Source of the DNA: Falsiroseomonas tokyonensis
GTDB taxonomy: Bacteria > Pseudomonadota > Alphaproteobacteria > Acetobacterales > Acetobacteraceae
Assembly: GCF_019024325.1 (NCBI RefSeq)
Contig: NZ_JAFNJS010000002.1
Location: forward strand, 124,118-188,117
DNA length: 64,000 nucleotides
Direction: 5' to 3'
Positions 40,605 to 49,255 of the stretch are shown here, in pieces; the first letter of the stretch is position 1; every line of letters begins with the position of its first letter. The notes below the pieces were generated by a model, which worked only from the letters and a program-made list of their open reading frames with translations, made no database searches and was not told the DNA's origin. The position numbers and the translations under genes are program-made.

Positions 40605-41266
40605 GCGAGGGCGGCCTCACCCTGGCGGAGGAGATCGTCCTCCTCGCGCTGGATGACGAGACGGGCCGCCCGGTCGGCCGCAGCGGCATGGCGCCCGACC
40701 GGGCGCTGGCCGGCGCCCTGCTGATGCAGCTGGCGCTGGCCGGTCGCGTCGATACCGACCGGGACCGGCTGATCCTGGTGGATGCGACGCCAACGGGCGA
40801 TGCGGCGCTGGATGCCGCCCTGGCCCGGCTGGCCGCGCCCGGCGCGCCGGCCGATGCGCGCGGCGCCATCCCGCTGTTGGCGCGCGATGCGCCGGCGGCC
40901 CGCGCCGCGATCCTCGACCGGCTGGTGGCGCGCGGCATCCTGCGGCGGGAGGAGGGAAGGGTGCTCTGGATCCTGCCCGACCGCCGCTACCCCAAGACCC
41001 CCGGCCGGCCGGAGGTGACGGAGGCCCGCACCCGGCTGCGCACCCTGCTGCTGATGGAAGAAATCCCCGCGCCGCAGGACGCGCTGCTGCTCGGCCTGGC
41101 CCGCGCCGCCGGGCTGCTGCCGCTGCTGTTCTCGGAGGCGGAGCTGGAGGCGGTGCAGCCCTGGCTCGGCGTGGTGACGCGGATCGAGAGCCTGAACCGG
41201 TCGCTGGCGGTCGCGGTGTCCGACGTCCGGGGCGTCGGCCTCGGCACCGCCCAGCGGGAGGGCTGA
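40601..41266 (+). CDS. GOLPH3/VPS74 (GPP34)-family protein, copy 1
   Basis: A 221-residue protein starting at a GTG overlapping the glutamyltransferase stop. TLAEEIVLLALDDETGRPVG is the hallmark N-terminus of GPP34 proteins, followed by ALAGALLMQLALAGRVDTD and LVARGILRREEGRVLWILPDRRYPK, and a hydrophobic hairpin that in GOLPH3 inserts into membranes. Eukaryotic members bind PI4P on the Golgi; bacterial ones have no agreed function. The nearly same-length paralogue at 44652 shares EEI(V/L)LLxLDDETG(R/K)PVG and the RRYPK(T/A)xGR segment. The basic residues that contact PI4P cannot be verified by eye. Confidence 0.85.
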   Translation: MSEGGLTLAEEIVLLALDDETGRPVGRSGMAPDRALAGALLMQLALAGRVDTDRDRLILVDATPTGDAALDAALARLAAPGAPADARGAIPLLARDAPAARAAILDRLVARGILRREEGRVLWILPDRRYPKTPGRPEVTEARTRLRTLLLMEEIPAPQDALLLGLARAAGLLPLLFSEAELEAVQPWLGVVTRIESLNRSLAVAVSDVRGVGLGTAQREG

Positions 41267-41282
41267 GCGCGGCATACGATTT

Positions 41283-41310
41283 GCCTTGCCCCCTGTCAGA
41301 GGGGCAAGGC
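41283..41310 (+). terminator. Candidate terminator hairpin after GOLPH3 copy 1
   Basis: GCCTTGCCCC (41283-41292), an 8-nt loop, then GGGGCAAGGC (41301-41310): a perfect 10-bp stem 17 bp after the stop. No T-run follows, so it may be a weak terminator or a leader element for the Bug gene starting at 41383. Confidence 0.4.
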
Positions 41311-41382
41311 GTGAGACCAGTCAGGGCGGATGCCCAAGGCTTGTGCGCCATCCCTCGGTTTCTGATCGCTGGGAGCGCAACA

Positions 41383-42366
41383 ATGCAGACGCGTCGCAAT
41401 CTCCTCGGCCTGGCCGCCGCCGGCCTGGCTGCCCCCTTGGCAACACCGGCCTTGGCGCAGGCCGCCTGGCCCAACCGCTCGATCCGCCTGGTCGCCCAGT
41501 TCCCCCCGGGCGGGCTGGTGGATACGGTGGCCCGCCTGCTGGCGCCGGCCATGGCACAGGCGCTGGGCCAGAATGTGGTGGTGGAAAACCGCCCGGGCGC
41601 CGGCGGCATCATCGGCACCGACGCGGTCGCCAAGGCGCCGGCGGATGGCTACACGCTGCTGGTCAGCCATGCCTCCGTGCATGTCTTCTCCACCGCCACG
41701 CGCCCGACGCTGCCCTTCGACCCGATCAACGACTTCACCCATATGATGCATATGGTGGAGGCGCCGAACATCATCCTGGTGCGCGCGGCCTCCCCCTTCC
41801 AGACGCTGGAGCAGCTGCTGGCCATGGCGCGGACACGGCCGGTGCGCTTCGGCTCCTCCGGCATCGGCTCCGCCCCGCATCTGCTGGGGGCCATGCTGTC
41901 GTCGGAGGCGCGGGCGCCCAACCTCGACCACATCCCCTATGCCGGCAGCGCGCCGGCCATGCAGGATGTGCTGGCGGGCAATATCGAATGCATGGTGGAC
42001 CCCATCACCACCAATACGGCGCAGATGCGGGACGGGTCGCTGCGGGCGCTCGCCGTCTCCACGCCGCAGCGGCTGGCGATGTTCCCCAATGTGCCGACCT
42101 TCGCCGAGCTGGGCTTCCCAAAGCTGACCTCGGCGCAATGGCTCGGCATCTCGGGGCCCAAGGGCCTGCCGGCGCCGATCGTGGAGCGGCTGACCGCCAT
42201 CATCCCGCCGATCCTGCAGCGGCCGGAGCTTTCGGCCCGCTTCGTCGACCTGCAGACCATGCCGCGCAACCCGCCGCCGGCGGGCGAGGCCTTCGTCGGG
42301 CTGATGCGGCAGGAGATCGCGGAATGGACCGCCGTGGCGCGGCAGTTCAACATCGTGGTGGGCTGA
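41383..42366 (+). CDS. Bug/TctC-family periplasmic solute receptor
   Basis: A 327-residue receptor. Signal: MQTRRNLLGLAAAGLAAPLATPALAQ. Mature: AAWPNRSIRLVAQFPPGGLVDTVARLLAPAM, RPGAGGIIGTDAVAKAPADGYTLL and PYAGSAPAMQDVLAGNIECMVDP, the normal Bug fold. The C-terminal half is shorter on charged residues than the neighbours. ATG 41383 follows GGGAG. No TctA/TctB genes. A strong intrinsic terminator follows directly, so it is a single-gene unit. Confidence 0.92.
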   Translation: MQTRRNLLGLAAAGLAAPLATPALAQAAWPNRSIRLVAQFPPGGLVDTVARLLAPAMAQALGQNVVVENRPGAGGIIGTDAVAKAPADGYTLLVSHASVHVFSTATRPTLPFDPINDFTHMMHMVEAPNIILVRAASPFQTLEQLLAMARTRPVRFGSSGIGSAPHLLGAMLSSEARAPNLDHIPYAGSAPAMQDVLAGNIECMVDPITTNTAQMRDGSLRALAVSTPQRLAMFPNVPTFAELGFPKLTSAQWLGISGPKGLPAPIVERLTAIIPPILQRPELSARFVDLQTMPRNPPPAGEAFVGLMRQEIAEWTAVARQFNIVVG

Positions 42367-42373
42367 GACCGAG

Positions 42374-42401
42374 TGGGCCCGGCCGATGCCGGGCCCATTT
42401 T
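42374..42401 (+). terminator. Rho-independent terminator
   Basis: TGGGCCCGGC (42374-42383), loop CGAT, GCCGGGCCCA (42388-42397), then TTTT. A perfect 10-bp GC-rich stem with a 4-nt loop and a T-run, 8 bp after the receptor stop, the best-formed terminator in the window. Confidence 0.85.
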
Positions 42402-42479
42402 CCTGTGCGGGTACTGCCGGCCGGGAACCGCGGCGAGGCGGCTGCGTCAGAGTGACGTCGCAGCGTCGCCGAGGATCAC

Positions 42480-44573
42480 ATGTCCAATACGAAGACGTCC
42501 ATGTCCGACCAGGCCGCCAGCCTCGGCCATGGCGGGGAGCTGCACCAGACCGCAAGCCGCCCCGATGCCCGGATCACCACCAATCATGGCGTGCCGATCA
42601 GCGACAATCAGAACTCGCTGAAGGCCGGCCGGCGTGGCCCCTCGCTGCTGGAAGACTTCGTGCTGCGGGAGAAGATCCAGCATTTCGACCATGAGCGCAT
42701 TCCCGAGCGCATCGTCCATGCCCGCGGCTCCGCCGCGCATGGCTTCTTCGAGCTGACGGACTCGCTCGCCGAATTCACCACCGCGAAGATCCTGACCGAG
42801 GTCGGCAAGAAGACCGAGGTCTTCACCCGCTTCTCCACCGTTGCCGGCGGCGCCGGCTCCGTCGATACGCCGCGCGACGTGCGCGGCTTCGCCGTGAAGA
42901 TGTACACGGTGGAGGGCAACTGGGACCTGGTCGGCAACAACATCCCGGTCTTCTTCATCCAGGATGCGATCAAGTTCCCCGACCTGGTCCATGCCGCGAA
43001 GATGGAAGCCGACCGCGGCTACCCGCAGGCCGCCACCGCGCATGACACCTTCTGGGACTTCATCGGGCTGATGCCCGAATCCATGCACATGATCATGTGG
43101 GCCATGTCGGACCGCACCATCCCGCGCTCGCTGCGCATGATGGAAGGCTTCGGCGTCAACACCTTCCGCCTCGTCGATGCGAACGGGAAGGGGACATTGG
43201 TAAAGTTCCACTGGCGGCCGAAGCTCGGCACGCAGTCCACCTGCTGGGACGAGGCGCTGAAGATCGCCGGCGCCGATCCGGATTTCCACCGCCGCGACCT
43301 GCACGACGCCATCGCCGCCGGCGACTTCCCGGAATGGGAATTCGGCGTGCAGCTCTTCACCGATGAGGAGGCGGAGGCGCTGCCCTTCGACATCCTGGAC
43401 GCCACCAAGCTGGTGCCGGAGGAGGTGAAGCCGATCCGCGTCGTCGGGCGGATGGTGCTGGACCGCAACCCCACGAACTTCTTCGCCGAGACCGAGCAGG
43501 TGGCCTATCTGCCGACCAACATGCCGCCCGGCATCGATGTCTCGGAAGACCCGCTGCTGCAGGGGCGGCTGTTCTCCTACCAGGACACGCAGCTCTCCCG
43601 CCTCGGCTCCACCAATTTCCATCAATTGCCGATCAACCAGGCGAAGGGCTGCCCCTTCCAGAACTTCCAGCGCGACGGGCATATGCAGACCCAGGTCATC
43701 CCGGGCCGCGCCAATTACGAGCCGAACAGCCTGGGCGAGGCGGGGGAAGTGGCCGGCCCCCGGGCGGATCCGAAGGGCGGCTTCCGCAGCGTGGCGGTGC
43801 CGGTGGGCGAGACCAAGGTGCGGCTGCGCGCCGAGAGCTTCGCCGACCATTTCAGCCAGGCGCGGCTGTTCTTCCGCTCGCAGACCGAGATCGAGCAGTC
43901 GCATATGGCCTCCGCCCTGGTCTTCGAGCTGTCCAAGGTGACGCTGCCGCATGTCCGCCTGCGGGTTCTGTCGCTGCTGCGCAATGTGGATGAGACGCTG
44001 GCCCAGCGGGTCGCCAATGGCATGAACCTCGACCTGCCGGAGGCGGCGACCCCGGCGGTCGCGCCGCAGGACCTGCCGCCATCCCCCGCGCTGCGCATCG
44101 TCGGCAAGTATCCGGAGACGCTGAAGGGCCGCGCCGTCGGCATCCTGGTCTCCGACGGCGCCGATGGCGCGATGGTGGAGGCGGTGCGCAAGGCGGCGAT
44201 GGCGGAGGGTGCCAAGGTGATGATCGTGGCGCCCAAGGTCGGCGGCGTCACGCTGAAGGACGGCCGCAAGCTGCCGGCCGATGGCCAGCTCGCGGGCACG
44301 CCCTCCGTCATCTTCGACGCGGTGGCGGTGGTGCTGTCCGAGGCCGGCTGCACGCAAATGATGCAGGACAGCGCGGCGCAGGACTTCGCCAGCTTCGCCT
44401 TCGTCCATCTGAAGGCGATCGGCCATTCGCCGGAGGCCATGCCGCTGCTGAAGAAGGCGGGCGTCATGCCGGATGAGGGCATCCTGGACCTGGCCAAGGG
44501 CGTGGATGGCTTCACCGCGATGGCCGCGACGCGGCGATGGGCGCGGGAGCCGAAGGTGCGCATGCTGGCCTGA
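42480..44573 (+). CDS. katE: Large-subunit (clade II) monofunctional catalase
   Basis: A 697-residue haem catalase. Catalytic His in [14 protein letters not shown], Asn in [15 protein letters not shown], proximal haem Tyr in [14 protein letters not shown]. Length and a C-terminal flavodoxin/DJ-1-like domain ([33 protein letters not shown]) assign it to the HPII/KatE class rather than small-subunit catalases. It disproportionates hydrogen peroxide in the cytoplasm. ATG 42480 sits 79 bp after the terminator, so it has its own promoter, though no clear consensus is seen. A GOLPH3-family gene follows. Confidence 0.97.
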   Translation: MSNTKTSMSDQAASLGHGGELHQTASRPDARITTNHGVPISDNQNSLKAGRRGPSLLEDFVLREKIQHFDHERIPERIVHARGSAAHGFFELTDSLAEFTTAKILTEVGKKTEVFTRFSTVAGGAGSVDTPRDVRGFAVKMYTVEGNWDLVGNNIPVFFIQDAIKFPDLVHAAKMEADRGYPQAATAHDTFWDFIGLMPESMHMIMWAMSDRTIPRSLRMMEGFGVNTFRLVDANGKGTLVKFHWRPKLGTQSTCWDEALKIAGADPDFHRRDLHDAIAAGDFPEWEFGVQLFTDEEAEALPFDILDATKLVPEEVKPIRVVGRMVLDRNPTNFFAETEQVAYLPTNMPPGIDVSEDPLLQGRLFSYQDTQLSRLGSTNFHQLPINQAKGCPFQNFQRDGHMQTQVIPGRANYEPNSLGEAGEVAGPRADPKGGFRSVAVPVGETKVRLRAESFADHFSQARLFFRSQTEIEQSHMASALVFELSKVTLPHVRLRVLSLLRNVDETLAQRVANGMNLDLPEAATPAVAPQDLPPSPALRIVGKYPETLKGRAVGILVSDGADGAMVEAVRKAAMAEGAKVMIVAPKVGGVTLKDGRKLPADGQLAGTPSVIFDAVAVVLSEAGCTQMMQDSAAQDFASFAFVHLKAIGHSPEAMPLLKKAGVMPDEGILDLAKGVDGFTAMAATRRWAREPKVRMLA

Positions 44574-44651
44574 GATCGGCGGGAGGCACCGCCATGGATG
44601 GCTCCGCGGGGGCCTTTCATGGCATCCTGTCCTGCAAAGACGGGGGCCCCG

Positions 44652-45317
44652 ATGTCGCTGACCATGCCGGAGGAGATCCTGCTCCTCCTCCTCGATGACG
44701 AGACCGGCAAGCCGGTGGGGCTGCCAGGCCCGGCCGGCGACCTGGCACTGGCCGGCGCCATCCTGATGGAGCTGGCGCTGGCCGGGCGCATCGACACCGA
44801 CCTCGACCAGCTGGTTCTGGTGCAGTCGCGGCCCACCGGCGACGCGCTGCTGGATGAGGTGCTGGCCCGCCTGGCCAGTGCCGCTTCGGCGGGTGGCGCG
44901 GAACGGACCAGCCGCTGGTGGATCCAGGATATCGCCAAGACCGGCCCCGCGCTGCGCGCCCAGGTGCTGGAACGCCTGGTGGCGGGCGGCGTGCTGCGGC
45001 GGATCGAGGACCGCTTCCTCTGGGTCTTCCCGGAACGCCGCTACCCCAAGGCGACCGGCCGGGCCGAAACCGCGGAAGTGCGGCGCCGCCTGCGCGGCGT
45101 GCTGCTGGAGGACGAGATCCCCGACCCGCGCGACGCGCTGCTGATCGGCCTGGCGAAATCCACCGGCCTGGTGCCGCTGGTGCTGTCCGAGGCCGAGCGC
45201 GCCGGGGCCGCGGCGCGGCTGGACCATGTGGCGGGGCTGGAGGAGCTTTCCCGCTCGCTCTCCGCCGCGACGCGGGATGTCTATGCGACGCTGCTGCGCC
45301 AGGGCGCGGTGCATTAA
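44652..45317 (+). CDS. GOLPH3/VPS74 (GPP34)-family protein, copy 2
   Basis: Again 221 residues, starting at ATG 44652 (an upstream ATG at 44619 is possible but less like the paralogue). MSLTMPEEILLLLLDDETGKPVGLPGPAGDLALAGAILMELALAGRIDTD parallels copy 1. The core WIQDIAKTGPALRAQVLERLVAGGVLRRIEDRFLWVFPERRYPKATGRAE and DEIPDPRDALLIGLAKSTGLVPLVLSEAER is more conserved than the rest. Two paralogues within 4 kb, one behind gamma-glutamyltransferase and one behind catalase, suggest duplication and separate recruitment. Confidence 0.85.
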   Translation: MSLTMPEEILLLLLDDETGKPVGLPGPAGDLALAGAILMELALAGRIDTDLDQLVLVQSRPTGDALLDEVLARLASAASAGGAERTSRWWIQDIAKTGPALRAQVLERLVAGGVLRRIEDRFLWVFPERRYPKATGRAETAEVRRRLRGVLLEDEIPDPRDALLIGLAKSTGLVPLVLSEAERAGAAARLDHVAGLEELSRSLSAATRDVYATLLRQGAVH

Positions 45318-45328
45318 AACCCGGGCCG

Positions 45329-46864
45329 TCAGCCCAGGCGCGGCGGCCGCCAGTCGAGGGCCAGCGCCGCGATGCGGGTCAGCACCGCGCCGATGACGGC
45401 CGCCACCACCACCACGATCACCTCATCCAGCTCGATCTCCGCCTTGCGCGCCATGAGGTAGGCGGACAGCGCCAGCGCCCAGATCAGCGCCACCTCGCCA
45501 TAGAAGCCGGTCTTCAGATTGGGGATATTGCCGCCGCCGCGCAGCACGTCGCGCAGGATGCCGCCACCCGCGCCGGTGATGGTGCCCAGCATGGGGCCCC
45601 AGAGCCAGAAGGGCTCCGCCCGCATGCCGAAGGCGACCGCCACGCCCAGCACGGTGCTGGCGGCCAGCCCCAGCGCATCCGCGGCATCGAACAGCCAGCG
45701 GTCGATCCGCCGCCGCCGCATCGCCACCGCCAGCTGCGCCACCCAGAAGGCCAGGATCAGCCTTCCGCGCAACAACCCCCAGAGATGGGTGACCGCCCAG
45801 CAGAAGATCACCGTGCCGAAGATCAGCTTCAGGAACAGCGGGTCCTGGGCGATGCCGATGGGAAAGCGCCCCACCAGAAGGTCGCGCAGCACGCCGCCGG
45901 CGGCCGCCGTGACGCCGGCCAGGACGAAGGCGCCGAACAGGCTCCAGCCGCTCAGCCGGGCTGCGAGCGTGCCGGCCAGCGCGGCGGCCAGCGTGCCCAG
46001 CACCTGCAGCGTGCGGAACCAGTCGCTGTCGAGCGTCTTGGACAGCAGCAGCGGAAAGCGGAAGCGCGCGGCGATCTGGTCCAGCGTGCCATCCGCCCGC
46101 AGCGCCAGGATCGCCTCGTCGAAGGCCGCCACCGTCGCCGCGGGCGTCGTGGCGCGGCTGAAGGCCAGGTGCAGGGGGATGCGGTGGCGCATCGCCTGCT
46201 CCTCCACCGCCTGGCCCAGGCGCAGCTCGGTGATGGCAAGGGCGACGGACAGCCGCTCCGCCAGGAAGCCGTCGATCTCACCGGCCAGCAGGCGGCGCAG
46301 ATTGGTGGCATCGTCATCCGCCGCGCGGACCTGGCCCGGGTCAGGTGGCTGGGCGATGACTTGGTCCAGCGCCGCGTCGAAATAGCTGTAGCCGGCGCGC
46401 ACGCCCAGGCGGAAGCGGCCATTGGCCTGCAGATGCGCGGCCAGGCCCGCGGCATCGGTGAAGCGCAGCGCGGCGGCCTCGCCGCGCCGCATGATCAGCA
46501 CATTGGTATCGAAGCGATAGGGGCGAGACAGCGCATAGGTCTGCTGCCGCGCCTCGGTTGTGGCGATGCCGGTGAAGAGGTCCATGCGCCCGGCAGCCAC
46601 ATCCTCCAGCAGCGGCAGGTAGCCGTGCTGCGTCCAGCGCAGCGCATGGCCGGCATGGCGGGCCAGGGCCTGGACCATCTCGATATCGAGGCCGGTCAGC
46701 GCCCCGTTGCGCTGATACTGCTGCGGTTCGGAGGCATACCATCCGGCGCGCAGCACCGGACCCGGCTGGGCCAGCGCCGGCCCGGCAAGGAAAAGCGGCG
46801 CGCCGGCCAGCAGGATCAGCCAGAGCCGGCGCGCGAAGGCCCGAAGCGGTTCAGCCCGAGGCAT
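45329..46864 (-). CDS. Periplasmic ligand-binding domain fused to a TRIC-type (UPF0126) cation channel
   Basis: A 511-residue two-part membrane protein. Signal or first helix about 12-32 (LWLILLAGAPLFLAGPALAQ); periplasmic SBP_bac_3 domain about 36-275 (RAGWYASEPQQYQRNGALTGLDIEMVQAL, FTGIATTEARQQTYALSRPY, LRRLLAGEIDGFLAERLSVAL); then about seven helices 283-505 forming a TRIC/YicG unit, with its two pseudo-symmetric pore motifs AAAGGVLRDLL (320-330) and GAGGGILRDVL (431-441). TRIC homotrimers are K+-permeable channels. The fusion implies that an amino-acid-like ligand gates an ion or solute pore, as in bacterial glutamate receptor channels. It overlaps the deacetylase gene upstream by 14 bp. 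Both parts look complete. Confidence 0.88.
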   Translation of the reverse strand: MPRAEPLRAFARRLWLILLAGAPLFLAGPALAQPGPVLRAGWYASEPQQYQRNGALTGLDIEMVQALARHAGHALRWTQHGYLPLLEDVAAGRMDLFTGIATTEARQQTYALSRPYRFDTNVLIMRRGEAAALRFTDAAGLAAHLQANGRFRLGVRAGYSYFDAALDQVIAQPPDPGQVRAADDDATNLRRLLAGEIDGFLAERLSVALAITELRLGQAVEEQAMRHRIPLHLAFSRATTPAATVAAFDEAILALRADGTLDQIAARFRFPLLLSKTLDSDWFRTLQVLGTLAAALAGTLAARLSGWSLFGAFVLAGVTAAAGGVLRDLLVGRFPIGIAQDPLFLKLIFGTVIFCWAVTHLWGLLRGRLILAFWVAQLAVAMRRRRIDRWLFDAADALGLAASTVLGVAVAFGMRAEPFWLWGPMLGTITGAGGGILRDVLRGGGNIPNLKTGFYGEVALIWALALSAYLMARKAEIELDEVIVVVVAAVIGAVLTRIAALALDWRPPRLG

Positions 46865-47744
46865 GGTCCTTGCACCATTGCGCAACCTGGGCATGGGTGG
46901 CGAACCACACCCCCTCATGCTTCTTGATCCGCGTCACCAGCCGGTCCAGCAGGGTGATGCGGCTGCGATGGCCGATGACATGCGGATGCATGGTCAGCAG
47001 GAACATGCCGCCCTCCGCATAGGCGCCGTCGAATTCGGCGGCGAAGATTTCCTCCACGGCCGAGGGCGGGGTGTAGGGGCGGAGCCCCGAGAAGCGCAGC
47101 ATATTGAAATAGACCGCATCGTCCCGGATCCACTCCGGCGGCAACTCGACGATGCCGGTCGGCTCGCCCTGGTCCAGCAGCTCATAGGCATCGTCATCCG
47201 CCATCAGGGAGCTGTCATAGAGCAGCCCCATCTCCTTGATGATGGACAGCGTATCCACCGAGAAGTCCCAGGACGCCGTCCGCATGCCGACCGGCCGCTG
47301 GCCGCTGACCTTCTCCAGCGTATCCCGTGCCCGCAGCGTCAGTTCGCGCTCCACTCCGGGGGGCAGCTTGGTGTTCGCCTCATGGATCCAGCTATGGACG
47401 CCGATCTCGTGGCCTTCCTGCGCCACGGCACGGACCTCGTCCGGGTGCAGCAGGGCGGAGACGGCCGGGTAGAAGAAGGTGGCCGGGATGCCGTGCTTCG
47501 CCAGCAGGGCGCGGATGCGCGGGACACCCTGGCGGTTGCCGTATTGCCCCTGGCTGATGCGCATCGGGCTTTCGTCATTGTCGCGCAGCGGAATCGTCTC
47601 GTGATCCGCATCGAAGCTCAGCGTCACGCAGCAGCGCGCGCCGTCCGGCCAATGCGTCGGCCGCAGGCTGCGCCCGGCCCGCGCCCGGCCGACGATCTCG
47701 CGCCATTCCGGCTCGCTCCATTCCCACGGATTTGCGCTGGTCAT
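46851..47744 (-). CDS. Polysaccharide deacetylase (NodB)-family protein
   Basis: A 297-residue NodB-fold metal hydrolase: SFDADHET carries the first Asp, HSWIHEANTKL the two-His metal motif, and GMRTASWDFSVDTL the catalytic Arg/Asp region. ATFFYPAVSALLHPDEVRAVAQEGHEIGVHSW is typical. No signal peptide, so a cytoplasmic amidase-like member (PuuE/allantoinase-like) is as likely as an exported sugar deacetylase. It starts at ATG 47744, and its end overlaps the start of the channel-fusion gene by 14 bp. The overlap suggests that its product or substrate is the ligand sensed by the channel; this is speculative. Confidence 0.88.
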   Translation of the reverse strand: MTSANPWEWSEPEWREIVGRARAGRSLRPTHWPDGARCCVTLSFDADHETIPLRDNDESPMRISQGQYGNRQGVPRIRALLAKHGIPATFFYPAVSALLHPDEVRAVAQEGHEIGVHSWIHEANTKLPPGVERELTLRARDTLEKVSGQRPVGMRTASWDFSVDTLSIIKEMGLLYDSSLMADDDAYELLDQGEPTGIVELPPEWIRDDAVYFNMLRFSGLRPYTPPSAVEEIFAAEFDGAYAEGGMFLLTMHPHVIGHRSRITLLDRLVTRIKKHEGVWFATHAQVAQWCKDHASG

Positions 47745-47813
47745 GCTGCGGGGTTTCCCTGGCCCTGGTGAGCGGCCATGCTGCGCGTCCTCGCCCCGAT
47801 CCGGAAGCCCCGC

Positions 47814-49241
47814 ATGACCACGCCGACCGATCCCGCCCAGATGACGGCCGAACAGCTACTGGCGCTCTATGCCACGCGCCGCCTGTCGCCGGTGGAGGCG
47901 CTGAAGGCGGTGATGGAGCGGGTGGCGCGCTACAACCCCTGGGTGAACGCCTTCGCCACCATGAACCCCCAGGCGCTGCGCCAGGCCGGCGAGTCGGAGG
48001 CCCGCTGGGCCGCCGGCCGGCCGATCGGCATGCTGGACGGCGTCCCCTGCACCGTGAAAGATTTGCTCAACATTGCCGGCTTTCCCACCCGCCGCGGCAG
48101 CCTGACGACTGACCCAACCCCGGCGACGGAGAATGCCCCCGCCGTGGTCGGCCTGCTGGCCGAGGGCGCGGTCATCATCGGCAAGACGACCACCACCGAA
48201 TTCGGCTGGAAGACGCCGAGCGACTGCCCGCTGCATGGCGTGACCCGAAACCCCTGGAACCCGCAGCGCTCCGCCGGCGGCAGTTCCTCCGGCGCTGGCG
48301 CCGCGGGGGCGGCCTGCTTCGGGCCGCTGCATATCGGCACCGATGCCGGCGGCTCCATCCGCATTCCGGCCGCCTATTGCGGGCTGGTGGGGGTGAAGCC
48401 GTCCTACGGCCGCATCCCGCAATGGCCGCATGGCGCCTTTTCCGGCGTGGCCTGCGCCGGGCCGATGACGCGCAGCGTCGGCGATGCGGCGCTGATGATG
48501 TCCGCCCTGGCCCGCCACGACCTGCGCGACCCGGTCAGCCTGCCGGATGACCCGCGCGACTGGCGGGCCGGCATGGACCAGGGGGTGGCCGGGTTGCGGG
48601 TGGCCGTGGTGCGTCGCCTGGGGTTCGAGCCGCCGCTGGACGAGGAGGGGGAGGCCGCGCTGCAGGTGGCCGCCAAGCTGCTGGCCGAGCAGGGCGCCAT
48701 CGTCGAGGAGGCGGACCCCGAGCTGCCCGATACCCGCGCCATCTTCTCCCGCGTCTGGGGCGTGGCCATCGCCCGCATCTGGAACGGTGCGACGGAGGAA
48801 AAGCGCGCCCAGCTGGATGCCGGGATCGAGGAGGTGGCGCGCAGGATGGGCGATATGTCGGCGGCCGATTTCCTCGGTGCTGATATGATGCGGGTGGAGT
48901 GCGGCCACGCCATGGCGCGCTTCCACCAGCGCTACGACCTGATCCTGACCGCCGCCACGCCGACCGCCGCCTTCGATGCGGATGCCCCCACCATCAAGCC
49001 GGTGGAGGCGCTGTGGCGCGACTGGGCGCCCTGGACCTTCGCCTTCAACCTGACCCGCCAGCCCGCCATCGCCGTGCCGATCGGCCTGGACGAGGCCGGC
49101 ATGCCGCGCGCGGTGCAGGTGGCGGCCGCGCTCTATCGCGACGACCTGGCCTTCCGCGCCGCCCGCGCACTGGAACGTGCGGCCAGCCTCCCCCTGGCCA
49201 ATCCGGCGGAAACCGGGCAGATGCGGGCGAAGCTCAACTGA
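47814..49241 (+). CDS. Amidase (amidase-signature family)
   Basis: A 475-residue amidase-signature enzyme with Lys82 (CTVKDLLNIAG), cis-Ser157/158 (AGGSSSGAGAAGA) and nucleophile Ser181 (GTDAGGSIRIPAAYCG). It hydrolyses a carboxamide to acid and ammonia in the cytoplasm. ATG 47814 is preferred because GGAAG lies 7 nt upstream; an ATG at 47778 adds a short basic extension. Divergent from the deacetylase gene and followed after 14 bp by an FAH-family gene, so amide breakdown probably continues there. Confidence 0.92.
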   Translation: MTTPTDPAQMTAEQLLALYATRRLSPVEALKAVMERVARYNPWVNAFATMNPQALRQAGESEARWAAGRPIGMLDGVPCTVKDLLNIAGFPTRRGSLTTDPTPATENAPAVVGLLAEGAVIIGKTTTTEFGWKTPSDCPLHGVTRNPWNPQRSAGGSSSGAGAAGAACFGPLHIGTDAGGSIRIPAAYCGLVGVKPSYGRIPQWPHGAFSGVACAGPMTRSVGDAALMMSALARHDLRDPVSLPDDPRDWRAGMDQGVAGLRVAVVRRLGFEPPLDEEGEAALQVAAKLLAEQGAIVEEADPELPDTRAIFSRVWGVAIARIWNGATEEKRAQLDAGIEEVARRMGDMSAADFLGADMMRVECGHAMARFHQRYDLILTAATPTAAFDADAPTIKPVEALWRDWAPWTFAFNLTRQPAIAVPIGLDEAGMPRAVQVAAALYRDDLAFRAARALERAASLPLANPAETGQMRAKLN

Positions 49242-49255
49242 GGGATTACCGCGCC

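Noticed and set aside
42447-45314. Minus-strand frame of 955 codons opposite catalase and GOLPH3 copy 2
   Set aside because: Antisense to a complete catalase; no homology features visible.
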